NCBI GenBank assembly: GCA_046350455.1
Contig: JAXMAM010000015.1
Location: 1-64,000 of the forward strand
Source of the DNA: CAZXGD01 sp046350455
GTDB lineage: Bacteria > Planctomycetota > Phycisphaerae > Phycisphaerales > SM1A02
DNA: 64,000 bases
Reading direction: 5' to 3'
The notes beneath the pieces were generated by a model, which did no database searches, was not told the origin of the DNA, and worked only from the letters and a program-made list of their open reading frames with translations. The stretch's first letter is position 1; every line of letters begins with the position of its first letter. The translations under genes and the position numbers were made by a program. Shown here in pieces: positions 24,764-33,460 of the stretch.

Positions 24764-26599
24764 CACGGGCAGCTGCAGCTCAAATCGCGCGCCGCCCAGC
24801 GGGCTCTGCGTGCAGATCAGCTCGCCTCCCAGGCTGCGGGCCAGCTCGCGGCTGATGGCCAGACCCAGGCCCAGGCCGCGCACGGCATCGCCAGGGCCGC
24901 GGTCCCCGCGGTCAAAGGCCTGGAAGACGCGGCGCTGCAGATGGCTTGGAACGCCTGGCCCGTTGTCATCCACCGCCAGCACCAGGCTGCTCCCGTGCAG
25001 TGTGGAGGACAGCTGGATGGTGGCGCCGTTGCCTGCGTACTTGCAGGCGTTGTCCACCAGGTTGAAGAGCACCTGCCGCACCCGGTCTGCGTCTGCGGAG
25101 GTGTGAATGGGATCCGTGGCCAGGGCCAGCTTGAAGGTGGCGCCTGCCTCATGGCACCGGCGCTGCAGCACCGGTTCGGCCGCCATCACCAGCTCCGCCG
25201 CGCTCATGCGCCGCGGCTCCACGGTGGCGCGGCCCTCCTCCACGCGCGACCAGGTGAGCACGTTCTCCACCAGGAACCCAAGGCGCGCGCTCTCGTCGCG
25301 CAGCGTGTCCAGGTACTCCGCGCGCTTCTGCGGATCGGGCACCATGCCATCGGCCAGCATCTCTGCGTAGAGCCTGAACGTGGTGAGCGGCGTGCGCAGC
25401 TCATGCGTCACGCTGGAGGCAAAGCGGCTGGTCTGCACCGCATTGGCGATGCTGGAGCGCAGCGCCAGCCCTGTGGTGCCAAGCGCGCCCAGCGCTGCCA
25501 GCCACACCACGCCCAGCCCCATGAGGCCGGCGTTCGCGGTGTCCGCCGGATCATCGCCCACGCCCGCGGGCACCACCAGCTCTGCTGGAATGGTGGCCAG
25601 CGCCACCGCGGCGTCGCCCACCGCAGCGCCCGCCACGGGGCGCAGCGCCGCGCCAGGCATCACGTCCTGCACGCGCTGCAGCAGGCTGTGCTGCAAGGCC
25701 TTCCAGTCCACCAGCACGCCTTGCAGCAGCGTCTCCTTGCCAGTGCGCACGCTGCGAACCAGCACCAGTCGGTCGGGCGGATCACCCAGCCACACAGGCA
25801 CCAGCGGGCCCACCTGCACAGCCTCCGCCTCCTTGGCATTCACAGCGTTGCGCCAGGTCTGCTCCTGCTTGGACTCCTCCATCACCTGCTGCTGGGCCTG
25901 CACCAGGTTGCCCTTGCGGCTGCGCAGGTCGTTGTCGTTCAGCTCCTGCTGCAGCGCGCGGCGGCCCTGGAATGGAACTGCCTGCTGCGTCGTCTGCGGC
26001 TCCGCGGTCTGCGCATTGACCACCGTCACCTGGGCAGGCACGTCCTCCGCCAGCGACTTTGCCAGCGCAAGCTCGGCTGACTGAAGCTTGCGGCGGAGCT
26101 CGTTTGGATCGGTGGACTTGGCGAACACGGTGAGCGCGGCCGAAAGCGCCGGGTCTGCTGGCACTGGCGAGCAGCCCACCACGCCGTTGCTCTCGTACTT
26201 GGCAGAGGGCACCTGCGGAGAGGTGAAGCCGCTGCCAACGCTGTACTGAAAATGCAGCGGCATGGACTCGCTGCGGAAGTTGAGCAGGGGGCTGGGCAGC
26301 ACCACAGCGCCTTCAGAGAGCGGCTCCAGCAGGCGGTTGAACGCCATGGTCTGCGGGAAGTACGCCTCGTACTCAAACCAGGTGCGCGCGCTCTCGCGGG
26401 CGATGCGCGGCGCCAGCCACGAGTCCATCCGCCACAGCGCCTGGCGCACGATCTCCTGCCTGCGCAGGCTGGCTCGCGCCTGCGCCTCCTCATGCTCCAG
26501 GTGCAGCACTCGGTGCGTGGTCCATGCCAGCGCGCCCACCACCGCCACGCTGCCGGCGGCGTACACGCACCACCAGGTGATGCGGCGCGAGCGCTTCAT
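24755..26599 (-). CDS. Membrane sensor histidine kinase with large periplasmic domain
   Basis: 614 residues from the ATG at 26597-26599, overlapping the response-regulator stop. TM1 is near residues 8-27 (WWCVYAAGSVAVVGALAW) and TM2 near 350-375 (AGLMGLGVVWLAALGALGTTGLAL). About 320 residues between them form the extracytoplasmic sensor, with a Gln/Glu-rich coiled part. HisKA has H399 in SSVTHELRTPLTTF. HATPase motifs include LFNLVDNACKYAG (N box), DDNGPGVP (G1) and GLGLGLAISRELA (G2). It is the fourth gene of a unit with two secreted VWA proteins, so its signal may come from them; that is inference. Confidence 0.9.
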   Translation of the reverse strand: MKRSRRITWWCVYAAGSVAVVGALAWTTHRVLHLEHEEAQARASLRRQEIVRQALWRMDSWLAPRIARESARTWFEYEAYFPQTMAFNRLLEPLSEGAVVLPSPLLNFRSESMPLHFQYSVGSGFTSPQVPSAKYESNGVVGCSPVPADPALSAALTVFAKSTDPNELRRKLQSAELALAKSLAEDVPAQVTVVNAQTAEPQTTQQAVPFQGRRALQQELNDNDLRSRKGNLVQAQQQVMEESKQEQTWRNAVNAKEAEAVQVGPLVPVWLGDPPDRLVLVRSVRTGKETLLQGVLVDWKALQHSLLQRVQDVMPGAALRPVAGAAVGDAAVALATIPAELVVPAGVGDDPADTANAGLMGLGVVWLAALGALGTTGLALRSSIANAVQTSRFASSVTHELRTPLTTFRLYAEMLADGMVPDPQKRAEYLDTLRDESARLGFLVENVLTWSRVEEGRATVEPRRMSAAELVMAAEPVLQRRCHEAGATFKLALATDPIHTSADADRVRQVLFNLVDNACKYAGNGATIQLSSTLHGSSLVLAVDDNGPGVPSHLQRRVFQAFDRGDRGPGDAVRGLGLGLAISRELARSLGGELICTQSPLGGARFELQLPVLL

Positions 26600-27303
26600 G
26601 GCTCCACCTGCACTTCTGCAGCCAGGCGGTAGCCCTTGCCGCGCGCGGTGGCGATCCAGTCCAGCCTCGCGCCCGCGGCCTGGATGCGCTCGCGCAGGCG
26701 GGCCACCTGCATGTCCACCGTGCGCGTCTCCAGTCCCTTGGGGTCCAGCCCCCAGATGGCCTGCAGCAGCTCGCGGCGGTCCACCGCGCGCGTGCGATGC
26801 GCCGCCAGGAATCGCAGGATCCCAGCGTCGCGCTCTGAGATGGGCGTCTCGCCCTGCGCGCTGGTCAGCACGCGCCGCTCCAGCTCCACGCGCAATGCGC
26901 CATCGGTGAGCGCCACCACATCGCCTGGCCGGGCCGGGCTGCGCCGCAGCACGGCCTCGATGCGCGCCACCACTTCGCGCAGGCTGAATGGCTTGACGAT
27001 GTAGTCGTCCGCGCCGCGCATCAATCCGGTCACGCGGTCGTTCTCCGATCCCAGCGCAGTGAGCATGATCACAGGCAGGGTGGGGCGAGCCGCGCGAATC
27101 TGCTCCAGCGCGTCGAATCCAGACTGCTTGGGCAGCATGCAGTCCAGCAGCACCAGATCCGGGGACTCCTCCAGCGCGGACTTCACCGCGGCCTGGCCGT
27201 CGCTGGCCTCGCACGGGGCAAACCCATGGAAGGCCAGCGCGTCAACCAGGCCGCGGCGGATGGCAGCGTCATCTTCTACGACAAGGATTCGAATGGCTGC
27301 CAT
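26596..27303 (-). CDS. OmpR/PhoB-family response regulator
   Basis: 235 residues from the ATG at 27301-27303. The receiver domain has D11/D12, phospho-acceptor D54 (LVLLDCMLP), the conserved Thr in VIMLTA and K in DDYIVKPFS. The C-terminal winged helix includes LRVELERRVLTSAQGETPISERDAGIL and GLETRTVDMQVARLRERI. An upstream in-frame ATG four codons earlier is less likely. It is coupled to the kinase by an ATGA overlap and follows the VWA gene by 24 bp. Confidence 0.92.
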   Translation of the reverse strand: MAAIRILVVEDDAAIRRGLVDALAFHGFAPCEASDGQAAVKSALEESPDLVLLDCMLPKQSGFDALEQIRAARPTLPVIMLTALGSENDRVTGLMRGADDYIVKPFSLREVVARIEAVLRRSPARPGDVVALTDGALRVELERRVLTSAQGETPISERDAGILRFLAAHRTRAVDRRELLQAIWGLDPKGLETRTVDMQVARLRERIQAAGARLDWIATARGKGYRLAAEVQVEP

Positions 27304-27327
27304 GCGTGCTTCCACAGCGGACGATAC

Positions 27328-28596
27328 TCACCGGCCGGTCTGCGGCCCAGCGGCCACGGCTGCGGCATCGGCAAACTGCAGGCCGCGGGCTGTGGCCTGG
27401 GCGCGGATGGCGTCGCGCAGCGCGCGGTCGAACGAGTCAGGGCCAGCAGGGCGGGCTGCCAGCGCGTTGGCGATGAACTGGGCGCGCTTCACGTCCAGCT
27501 CCTTGATCTTGCTCTGGATCTCCTCGCGCTGCTTGCCGCGCTCGGCCACAAATGCGCGGCGCTCCTCCTTCTTCAGCGTGCGCATGCTCTCTGGCAGGTC
27601 CTTGGCCTCCATCTCCTCCAGCTTGAAGGCGGGGTCCTTGCACGCGTCCACCAGGTCCCAGTGCGCGTTCCAGTAGTTGCTGCTGCACTTGGCCACCGCG
27701 CGGCCGGTCAGGGTGGCGCCGCTCATGTTGCGGGCGTTGGTGTCCTGCACAGTCTGGTTGCCGCAGCCCTCGGCGCCCTGCGCGCCATAGGGCAGATAGG
27801 TGGTGTTGAGCGTGGCGTTGGCCGCCAGGATCTCCTGGTCGTACGGCGTGTCCACGTTCACCTGCGCGCTGGTCTGGTCAATGCACGCTGAGCGGCCATC
27901 AGCCAGGCGGGCCACCTCCTTCCACGCGGCCACCAGCTCGTCAGAGGAGTTGCCGCAATAGATGGAGTTCACCAGGATGCCCTTCTCGATGGCGCGCTTG
28001 CTGGCGTCCTGGTAGTGGATGGTCTGGTCCTGGTCTGCAGACTCATTGCCTGCCACCAGGATGATCTTGAGCGTGTCGCCCTGCGTCCACGTCAGTTCGC
28101 GGGTGGCGCGGTCCACAGCGCGGGCCACCAGCTCGGTGCCGCCGTTGGTGGTGAGCGCAAAGAGCTGCTTGCTCACGTTGTCCAGGTCGTCGGACAGGTC
28201 AATGTCCACCTTGGTCCAGCCGTTCTCGGCGTTGTAGCCGTCGTTGCCATAGGTCAGCAGCGCCACGCGCAGCTTGGGGGCCGGCGTGGCGCGGGCCAGG
28301 TCGCTCACCACGTCCCAGATTCGGGCGCGGGCGGAGTCAATCAGCCCCTGCATGCTTCCGCTGGTGTCCAGGCAGATGGCAAGATCAATATTCTGCACCG
28401 GCTTCTGTTGCGGTTGAGCAGCAGTCGGCGCTGAAGTTTGCGTGGTGGGCTGAGCAGCAGCCTGCGCTGCGGCAGCCTGCCGGCAGGCCTCGCCTCCGGC
28501 ATGCGCAGCGCTGGTCAACAGGGCTGCGGCCGTGGAGAGTGCAAACGTAGAGCGTGCCAACGCAGCGATCAAACGCGGAGTGTTCAAGCAGTTCAT
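27328..28596 (-). CDS. Secreted von Willebrand factor A-domain protein
   Basis: 422 residues. ATG at 28594-28596 has an AAAGGAA ribosome-binding site. A signal peptide (FALSTAAALLTSAAHA) and Gln/Thr/Ala-rich linker come first. The VWA domain starts at NIDLAICLDTSGSM, a complete MIDAS DxSxS, with TTNGGTELV and VAGNESADQDQ as the other metal-site regions. The C-terminal part is helical, with charged stretches (RTLKKEERRAFVAERGKQREEIQ) and several Cys. It is the second gene of the VIT-VWA / VWA / regulator / kinase unit. The ligand is unknown. Confidence 0.85.
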   Translation of the reverse strand: MNCLNTPRLIAALARSTFALSTAAALLTSAAHAGGEACRQAAAAQAAAQPTTQTSAPTAAQPQQKPVQNIDLAICLDTSGSMQGLIDSARARIWDVVSDLARATPAPKLRVALLTYGNDGYNAENGWTKVDIDLSDDLDNVSKQLFALTTNGGTELVARAVDRATRELTWTQGDTLKIILVAGNESADQDQTIHYQDASKRAIEKGILVNSIYCGNSSDELVAAWKEVARLADGRSACIDQTSAQVNVDTPYDQEILAANATLNTTYLPYGAQGAEGCGNQTVQDTNARNMSGATLTGRAVAKCSSNYWNAHWDLVDACKDPAFKLEEMEAKDLPESMRTLKKEERRAFVAERGKQREEIQSKIKELDVKRAQFIANALAARPAGPDSFDRALRDAIRAQATARGLQFADAAAVAAGPQTGR

Positions 28597-28607
28597 GGGT
28601 GTTCCTT

Positions 28608-30899
28608 TCAGCAAGGGTTCTGTCCGTTGTGCACCAGGATCACCTTGCCCCGGTGCTTGATCACGATGTCGCCCTCCAGTGCCAGGGCGGATTGGCGGCC
28701 TTCCTCCACCAGCTCCCACAGGATCTGGCGGTGGCGTTCGGACCCGTAGGCCACTTCTTCCTGCACAGCAGGTGTGGCGACGCCGGCCAGCGACGCATCC
28801 ACCCACTCGTTCTGCACGCGGTACATGGTCTTGTCCGCGCATTGATTCATGTTTCCTGCGAAGACGCGGTTGCCATCCGCCGCCACGTAGTTGGTGGTGG
28901 ACGACTGCGCCGCCTCCAGCTTCTGGCGGTTCCAGTTGCGGCCCTGGTTCACAGCGTCCGCGCCAACCCGGGACTGCACAGCCCGGCCCTGCAGCGCGCC
29001 AGAGCACGCCTCGGCCAGCGCGCGCATGTTGTTCAGGTTGGAGCCCTCCAGGGCCAGCATGGAGGTGTATTCCGTCAGGATGCCAAAGGTGGTGGAGAGA
29101 CGGACGATCTCTCCCACCAGCTCGCGCCAGCGCGGATCATTGGGCGTCATGCTTCCAGGCATCTCCTGGTCCTGCTGGCGGATCTGGTCCACCAGCACTG
29201 CGATGCGCCGGCTGGCCCACAGCCGCGGCACGAATGCGTTGGCAGCGCTGGCCTGGCGCGGATCCACCATCACCTGCACATTCGCAGGCCCGGCCGACGT
29301 CTTGCCGTGCACGTTCACCCGGAAGGGCTCCTCGCCGCGATACCGTCCCAGCACCACCAGCGATCCGCCGCGGAACAGGTCGGGCAGGCGGTCGGGCAGC
29401 ACTTCCTCGGTGCGTCCCGGTGCTGCGGCGCCATCGGTGGTGGCGAACTCCAGCGTGGCATCCACCAGCACGGGGCCGCGCAGGTGCTCTCCAAGCTCCA
29501 CCAGCCGCGCTGTCATGTCCTGGTCCATGGGCAGGTACTCCGCCACCGCGCGGCTGCGGTCTGCCACCCGGTCCAGCAGCGGCACGTTCACGTCGCTGCC
29601 CAGTCCCACGGTGAAGATGCGGCGGCCTGCTGCGTTCCCCTTCTCCACCAGCGTGGCGATGTCCGTCTCCTTCACGCGCCCGATGGTGGGCACGCCGTCG
29701 GTGATGAACAGCACCTCGGCCAGCGTGTCGGGCGCAGGCATGGGCTGGCGCAGCGCCTCCAGCAGCGCGTCGTGGATGTTGGTGCCGCCGTTGGGCCGCA
29801 GCGCGCTGACGTATGCGCGCAGGTCCTTGTGAGCCTGCGCCGTCATGGCCACCGGTGCTGGTGCAAAGCGGCTGACGCCGTTCGAGAAGTCGATGATGTT
29901 CGCGGTGTCTCGCTCGCCCAGTCCATCCAGGATCTGCAGCGCTGCGATCTTGGCGCGCTCAAACGCAGCGCCAGCCAGGCTGCCAGACCGGTCCAGCACC
30001 AGCGTGACCTCGCGCTTCAGCTCGGCGTTGCGCTGGTCTGCTGGCGCTGCGGCCAGCAGCAGGAAGTACCCGCCACCGCTGGCAGGGTCGGGATAGGTGA
30101 GCACGGTGGCCGTGGGGGCGGTGCCTCGCACCACGCTCAGCCGGAAGGCGCCCGGACCGCTCGCGCCGGCCTTGCCCAGCAGTGCGCCGTTGGCCCGCCA
30201 GGTGTTCAGCTCATGCGATGGCGAATAGACCCCGGCGATGTCGTTTCCCTCCACGCGCACGTCCACGCGCCATGGAGGTCCACCCGCCAGGTCGCTGCGC
30301 GGCAGCACGTAGTCCAGACGCGACCCGTCACCAGTGAGCAAAGTTTCCCACTCGATGCGCACGCGCTGGGTTCCGCCAGCGGCCACCGGAAAGACGCTCG
30401 AGCGCACCAGATTCCAGCCGGCCCACTCCAGCAGCGCGGGGTCTCGCTCGCGGGCCACGATGCTGTCGTAGATGCGGCGCGCCTCGTCGCGAGGCAGGAA
30501 TCTTGCAGTGGGCTCCGAAGCAGGGCCCTGGAAGGAGAAGCCAGTCACAGTGGCGCCATCCGGCACTGGCACCAGCAGCACAGCCTGCTCGGGACGCGCG
30601 CCACGGTTCACCACGCCAACATCCAGCGTGGTGGTGGCTGCATGGCCGCGGATGCTCACCTGGGCAGCCACATCGGTGACAGCAATCGCCGCTGCACCCA
30701 CTGCACGGCCAATTTGTGGGACCACCCAGCGAGGTGAAGAATCCCAGCTGGCAGCGGGCGAAGCGTGCGGCGCAGCAGTGCCGCCCGTGCCTGGCGCCAC
30801 CACCTGCGCCGTGAGAGTTTGCGTGAAGAGCGCGCCCACCAGCAGGGCGAGCGCTGCGTTTCCAGCCTGGATGAGACCGCGTGTGGGTGTGGCGTGCAT
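28608..30899 (-). CDS. VIT + VWA domain protein (inter-alpha-trypsin inhibitor type)
   Basis: 763 residues. ATG at 30897-30899 is preceded by an AGGAG ribosome-binding site 9 nt upstream; an upstream in-frame start was rejected. An export segment is followed by a VIT domain (VTDVAAQVSIRGHAATTTLDVGVVNRG, then FLPRDEARRIYDSIVARERDPALLEW). The VWA domain has MIDAS DRSGS in REVTLVLDRSGSL, PNGGTNIHDAL and ITDGVPTIG. The C-terminal third (about 550-763) contains an EIVRLSTTFGILTEYTSML motif typical of bacterial VIT/VWA proteins. It is the first gene of the four-gene unit. Probably periplasmic or surface-exposed. Confidence 0.88.
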   Translation of the reverse strand: MHATPTRGLIQAGNAALALLVGALFTQTLTAQVVAPGTGGTAAPHASPAASWDSSPRWVVPQIGRAVGAAAIAVTDVAAQVSIRGHAATTTLDVGVVNRGARPEQAVLLVPVPDGATVTGFSFQGPASEPTARFLPRDEARRIYDSIVARERDPALLEWAGWNLVRSSVFPVAAGGTQRVRIEWETLLTGDGSRLDYVLPRSDLAGGPPWRVDVRVEGNDIAGVYSPSHELNTWRANGALLGKAGASGPGAFRLSVVRGTAPTATVLTYPDPASGGGYFLLLAAAPADQRNAELKREVTLVLDRSGSLAGAAFERAKIAALQILDGLGERDTANIIDFSNGVSRFAPAPVAMTAQAHKDLRAYVSALRPNGGTNIHDALLEALRQPMPAPDTLAEVLFITDGVPTIGRVKETDIATLVEKGNAAGRRIFTVGLGSDVNVPLLDRVADRSRAVAEYLPMDQDMTARLVELGEHLRGPVLVDATLEFATTDGAAAPGRTEEVLPDRLPDLFRGGSLVVLGRYRGEEPFRVNVHGKTSAGPANVQVMVDPRQASAANAFVPRLWASRRIAVLVDQIRQQDQEMPGSMTPNDPRWRELVGEIVRLSTTFGILTEYTSMLALEGSNLNNMRALAEACSGALQGRAVQSRVGADAVNQGRNWNRQKLEAAQSSTTNYVAADGNRVFAGNMNQCADKTMYRVQNEWVDASLAGVATPAVQEEVAYGSERHRQILWELVEEGRQSALALEGDIVIKHRGKVILVHNGQNPC

Positions 30900-31263
30900 G
30901 GTGCGTGCTCCTGTCGCACCAGAAAGTACGACCTGGACGCCCTTGCGACTGTCACACCAATGCAACACCCACCTGTGCAAGAAAAACGGCCGACTCGCCA
31001 TCCGTGAGGGCAGGGCGAGCCGGCGTCACCGGCGGATGCAAGCGGCATGTTCGGTTCCCGTCGAACGGCCAGCCTGGTCCAGCTGATGGTTGGAGTTGCA
31101 GGTCCCGAGTGGGTCACTTCTCGGTCGGGACACCCACAACTACGGCTCCCATCACGTGGTGTGTGGCACGCTTCCAAAATTGTTTTCGGCCGCCGTACAG
31201 CGGATGAACATCCACCGTTAGACTGCACTCGCGTGGTGCGTTCCCGGCACCAACGCCCCAACC
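30900..31263. other. Divergent intergenic region with several predicted RNA hairpins
   Basis: 364 bp without a credible gene, between divergent starts at 30899 (minus) and 31264 (plus). It holds a run of short stems: CTCGCC/GGCGAG and GCCGG/CCGGC between about 30990 and 31030, then GTTCG/CGAAC near 31046-31065. A second block follows at 31102-31137: GTCCCGA (31102-31108), GTGGGT (31109-31114), TCGGGAC (31125-31131), ACCCAC (31132-31137). The last four elements pair in the order A B A' B', so the two stems exclude each other or form a tight pseudoknot. Both promoters must lie in this region. No known riboswitch could be assigned. Confidence 0.4.
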
Positions 31264-32505
31264 ATGCACGAAACCGCCCGCTCTACTGAGGTCCTTCGTC
31301 AAGATGTGGCACGCGTGGAGGGCATGCTTCGCAGCGCCCTCATGGAGCTGGCCACCAGCGCTGGGGCCGACCCCACCAAGCCGCAGCAGGTGTCCCGCCA
31401 GCTTCGCCTCAACCGCGGCCTGGCGTGGAAGATGGCCCGCATCGTGCAGGGCCGCACCATGGGCGACATCATTGACCATGTGCCAGGCACGGCCGGCGTG
31501 GAGATCCTGGTGGAGACGCTCACCAAGGGTGGGGGATCTGCCGATGCCGCCGCGCGCACCCGCGAGGCATTCCGTGAGTTTGACCAGCTGGTGGAGCGTC
31601 ACGCTGGCGATCGCCAGACGCTGGCGCTCATGGTGAGCAACACTGGTGAGGTGCAGGACGACCGCGACCGCCTGGCCGACATGCGCCGCCTGGCCTACCA
31701 GGGCAACACAGCCATCCTGGGCATTCGCGCTCGGGTGCAGATCAGCGCGCACATCATCGCGCCCAACGCCAAGGATCCTGCGTGGGTGGACGCGGTGCGT
31801 GTGGGCGGCCTGGTGGACCTCCACCGCGTCCGCGGCGATGCCCATTGGACGCTCTTCCGGAACTTCAGCTACCACGACGACGGCACCACCAGTGGCGGCG
31901 GCACGCGCGCGCTGGATCCAGAGTGCGCGGGCGAACTGGGCGTGCCGCTGGTGCGGGAGTTCTGCTCGCAGCCGCTGCCCAAGCTGGTCGGCACCCGCGA
32001 CGGCGATGAGAGACTGGTGGAGCTGCCAGCTGGTCCAGTGGGACAGACTGGCGCCATCACCTGCTTCCAGGGCTCGTACACAGAGCGCCTGGCCCCAGCG
32101 TTCCGTGACGCGCGCGACAGCCGCGGCGAGCTCGGAACCGGCCTGCGGACGCCAGCCGAGGACCTGGTCTTTGATGTCTTCATCCATCGGTCGCTGCTGC
32201 GCGACAGCCAGCCAGCGTTTGATGTCTATTCCACGATGGACCGCATGGCGCGGCAGGCTGAACCTGGCAGGGCTCGCAACCGCCTTCCCACCTCCGAGTC
32301 CCCAGTCCGGCTGGGCTCAGGCCTGGCGGCTGCATCCACCCCATACTTCCCCAAGTACGAGGGAATCCTGGCAACCGTCTTCCGCAAAGTGAGCTGGAAC
32401 GCTGGAGATTTTCTGGGCTACCGGGTGCACATGGCCTTCCCTCCCATCCCAGCGCTGGCGGTCATTTCGTTCCCGCTCCCGGAACTACCATCCGGGAAGC
32501 CATGA
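31264..32505 (+). CDS. Hypothetical protein with possible N-terminal HTH
   Basis: 413 residues. The first 70 residues are helical and contain QQVSRQLRLNRGLAWKMARI, which could be a helix-turn-helix. The remainder is a mixed alpha/beta region, with ALMVSNTGEVQDDRDRLADMRRLAYQGNTAILG and a late HMAFPPIPALAVISFPLPELPSG tail. No signal peptide or membrane segment is visible. I do not recognise the family. The ATGA overlap with the next gene (32502-32505) couples it to a beta-barrel protein, suggesting joint expression. Confidence 0.6.
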   Translation: MHETARSTEVLRQDVARVEGMLRSALMELATSAGADPTKPQQVSRQLRLNRGLAWKMARIVQGRTMGDIIDHVPGTAGVEILVETLTKGGGSADAAARTREAFREFDQLVERHAGDRQTLALMVSNTGEVQDDRDRLADMRRLAYQGNTAILGIRARVQISAHIIAPNAKDPAWVDAVRVGGLVDLHRVRGDAHWTLFRNFSYHDDGTTSGGGTRALDPECAGELGVPLVREFCSQPLPKLVGTRDGDERLVELPAGPVGQTGAITCFQGSYTERLAPAFRDARDSRGELGTGLRTPAEDLVFDVFIHRSLLRDSQPAFDVYSTMDRMARQAEPGRARNRLPTSESPVRLGSGLAAASTPYFPKYEGILATVFRKVSWNAGDFLGYRVHMAFPPIPALAVISFPLPELPSGKP

Positions 32506-33440
32506 CCAACCGCACCAACCTGCGTACCGCTGGTGTTGCACTGGTGAGTGCCGCCGCGGCTGTTGCGTCCGCCTTTGGCCAGCAGGGACCTGCCGCTGCC
32601 GTGCAGCCGGTAGGCCAGCCCGCTCCCCAGACGACCGCGCAGCCAGCATCCCAGCCTGCAGCAGCTCCAGGTGCCACTGACACGCCGCTCCCCAGCGACC
32701 TGTCCGGCTCCAACCTCAGCGTGACGGTGGCGCCCTACCTCTGGCTTGCAGGCATGTATGGCACGTTCTCCACGCAGAACCGCACAGCCAGCGTGAGCTC
32801 CAACTTCTGGGATGTGGTGCAGGAGTCCGACTCCATCCTGGCCTTCATGGGCGCAGCAGAGGTGCGCTACGGCAAGCTGGGCGCCTTCATTGACGGCGCC
32901 TGGATGAACCTGGGCGTGGACAACAAGGTGGGCGCGCTGAACAACCGCAACAGCGTTCAGCAGGAGATTGGCGTCATCACGTTCGGCGCCATCTATCAGG
33001 TCGGCGCCTGGCCGCTGTACGAGACCACCAATGGCAAGCCGCCTGCCTTTGGCTTCCCCGGCCAGCAGGCGACGATGGATGTCTACGCTGGCGGCCGGTG
33101 GACTTCGGCGGACATCACTGTTGACAATCAGGTGCTGGGCAAGGTGAGCGATGGAAACGACTGGGTGTCCCCGATCGTGGGCGCCCGGGTGCGATTCGAG
33201 CTGACGCAAGAATTGGCCATCTGGGTGGCGGGCGACATCGGCGGCTTCAATGTTGGTTCGGAGTTCGAGTGGAACGTCCTGGCGGCGCTGCAGTGGCAGT
33301 TCCCCATCGGCACGGCCACGGGGTCGCTCCTGTTGGGTTACCGTGCGCTCTCCTACGAGTACCAGTCCAACCGCGCCAATCAGTTTGCCTGGGACATGAC
33401 CCTGGCTGGCCCAGTGCTGGGCTTTGGCATCAAGTTCTGA
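32502..33440 (+). CDS. Predicted outer-membrane beta-barrel protein
   Basis: 312 residues. A signal peptide (GVALVSAAAAVASAFGQ) and a Gln/Pro/Ala-rich linker precede the barrel. From about residue 70 there are alternating strands with aromatic girdle residues: LSVTVAPYLWLAGMYGTFS, GAFIDGAWMNLGV, MDVYAGGRWTSADI, VSPIVGARVRFELT, SLLLGYRALSYEY. The chain ends in GPVLGFGIKF with a terminal Phe, the BamA recognition pattern. Its substrate is unknown. It is translationally coupled to the preceding hypothetical gene. Confidence 0.75.
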   Translation: MTNRTNLRTAGVALVSAAAAVASAFGQQGPAAAVQPVGQPAPQTTAQPASQPAAAPGATDTPLPSDLSGSNLSVTVAPYLWLAGMYGTFSTQNRTASVSSNFWDVVQESDSILAFMGAAEVRYGKLGAFIDGAWMNLGVDNKVGALNNRNSVQQEIGVITFGAIYQVGAWPLYETTNGKPPAFGFPGQQATMDVYAGGRWTSADITVDNQVLGKVSDGNDWVSPIVGARVRFELTQELAIWVAGDIGGFNVGSEFEWNVLAALQWQFPIGTATGSLLLGYRALSYEYQSNRANQFAWDMTLAGPVLGFGIKF

Positions 33441-33460
33441 CAGCCTGATCCACCAGACCG

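Noticed and set aside
24755..27214. Histidine kinase read as one 819-residue protein
   Set aside because: The upstream part lies in a shadow frame of the response regulator; the ATG at 26599 with ATGA overlap and a membrane helix is the true start.
30985..31090. Partial resemblance to a c-di-GMP-I riboswitch (AGGGCGAGCC, GATGCAAGC)
   Set aside because: The GNRA tetraloop, its receptor and the GACGCAAAGCC core are not matched, and no c-di-GMP-related gene is adjacent. A covariance-model search would settle it.
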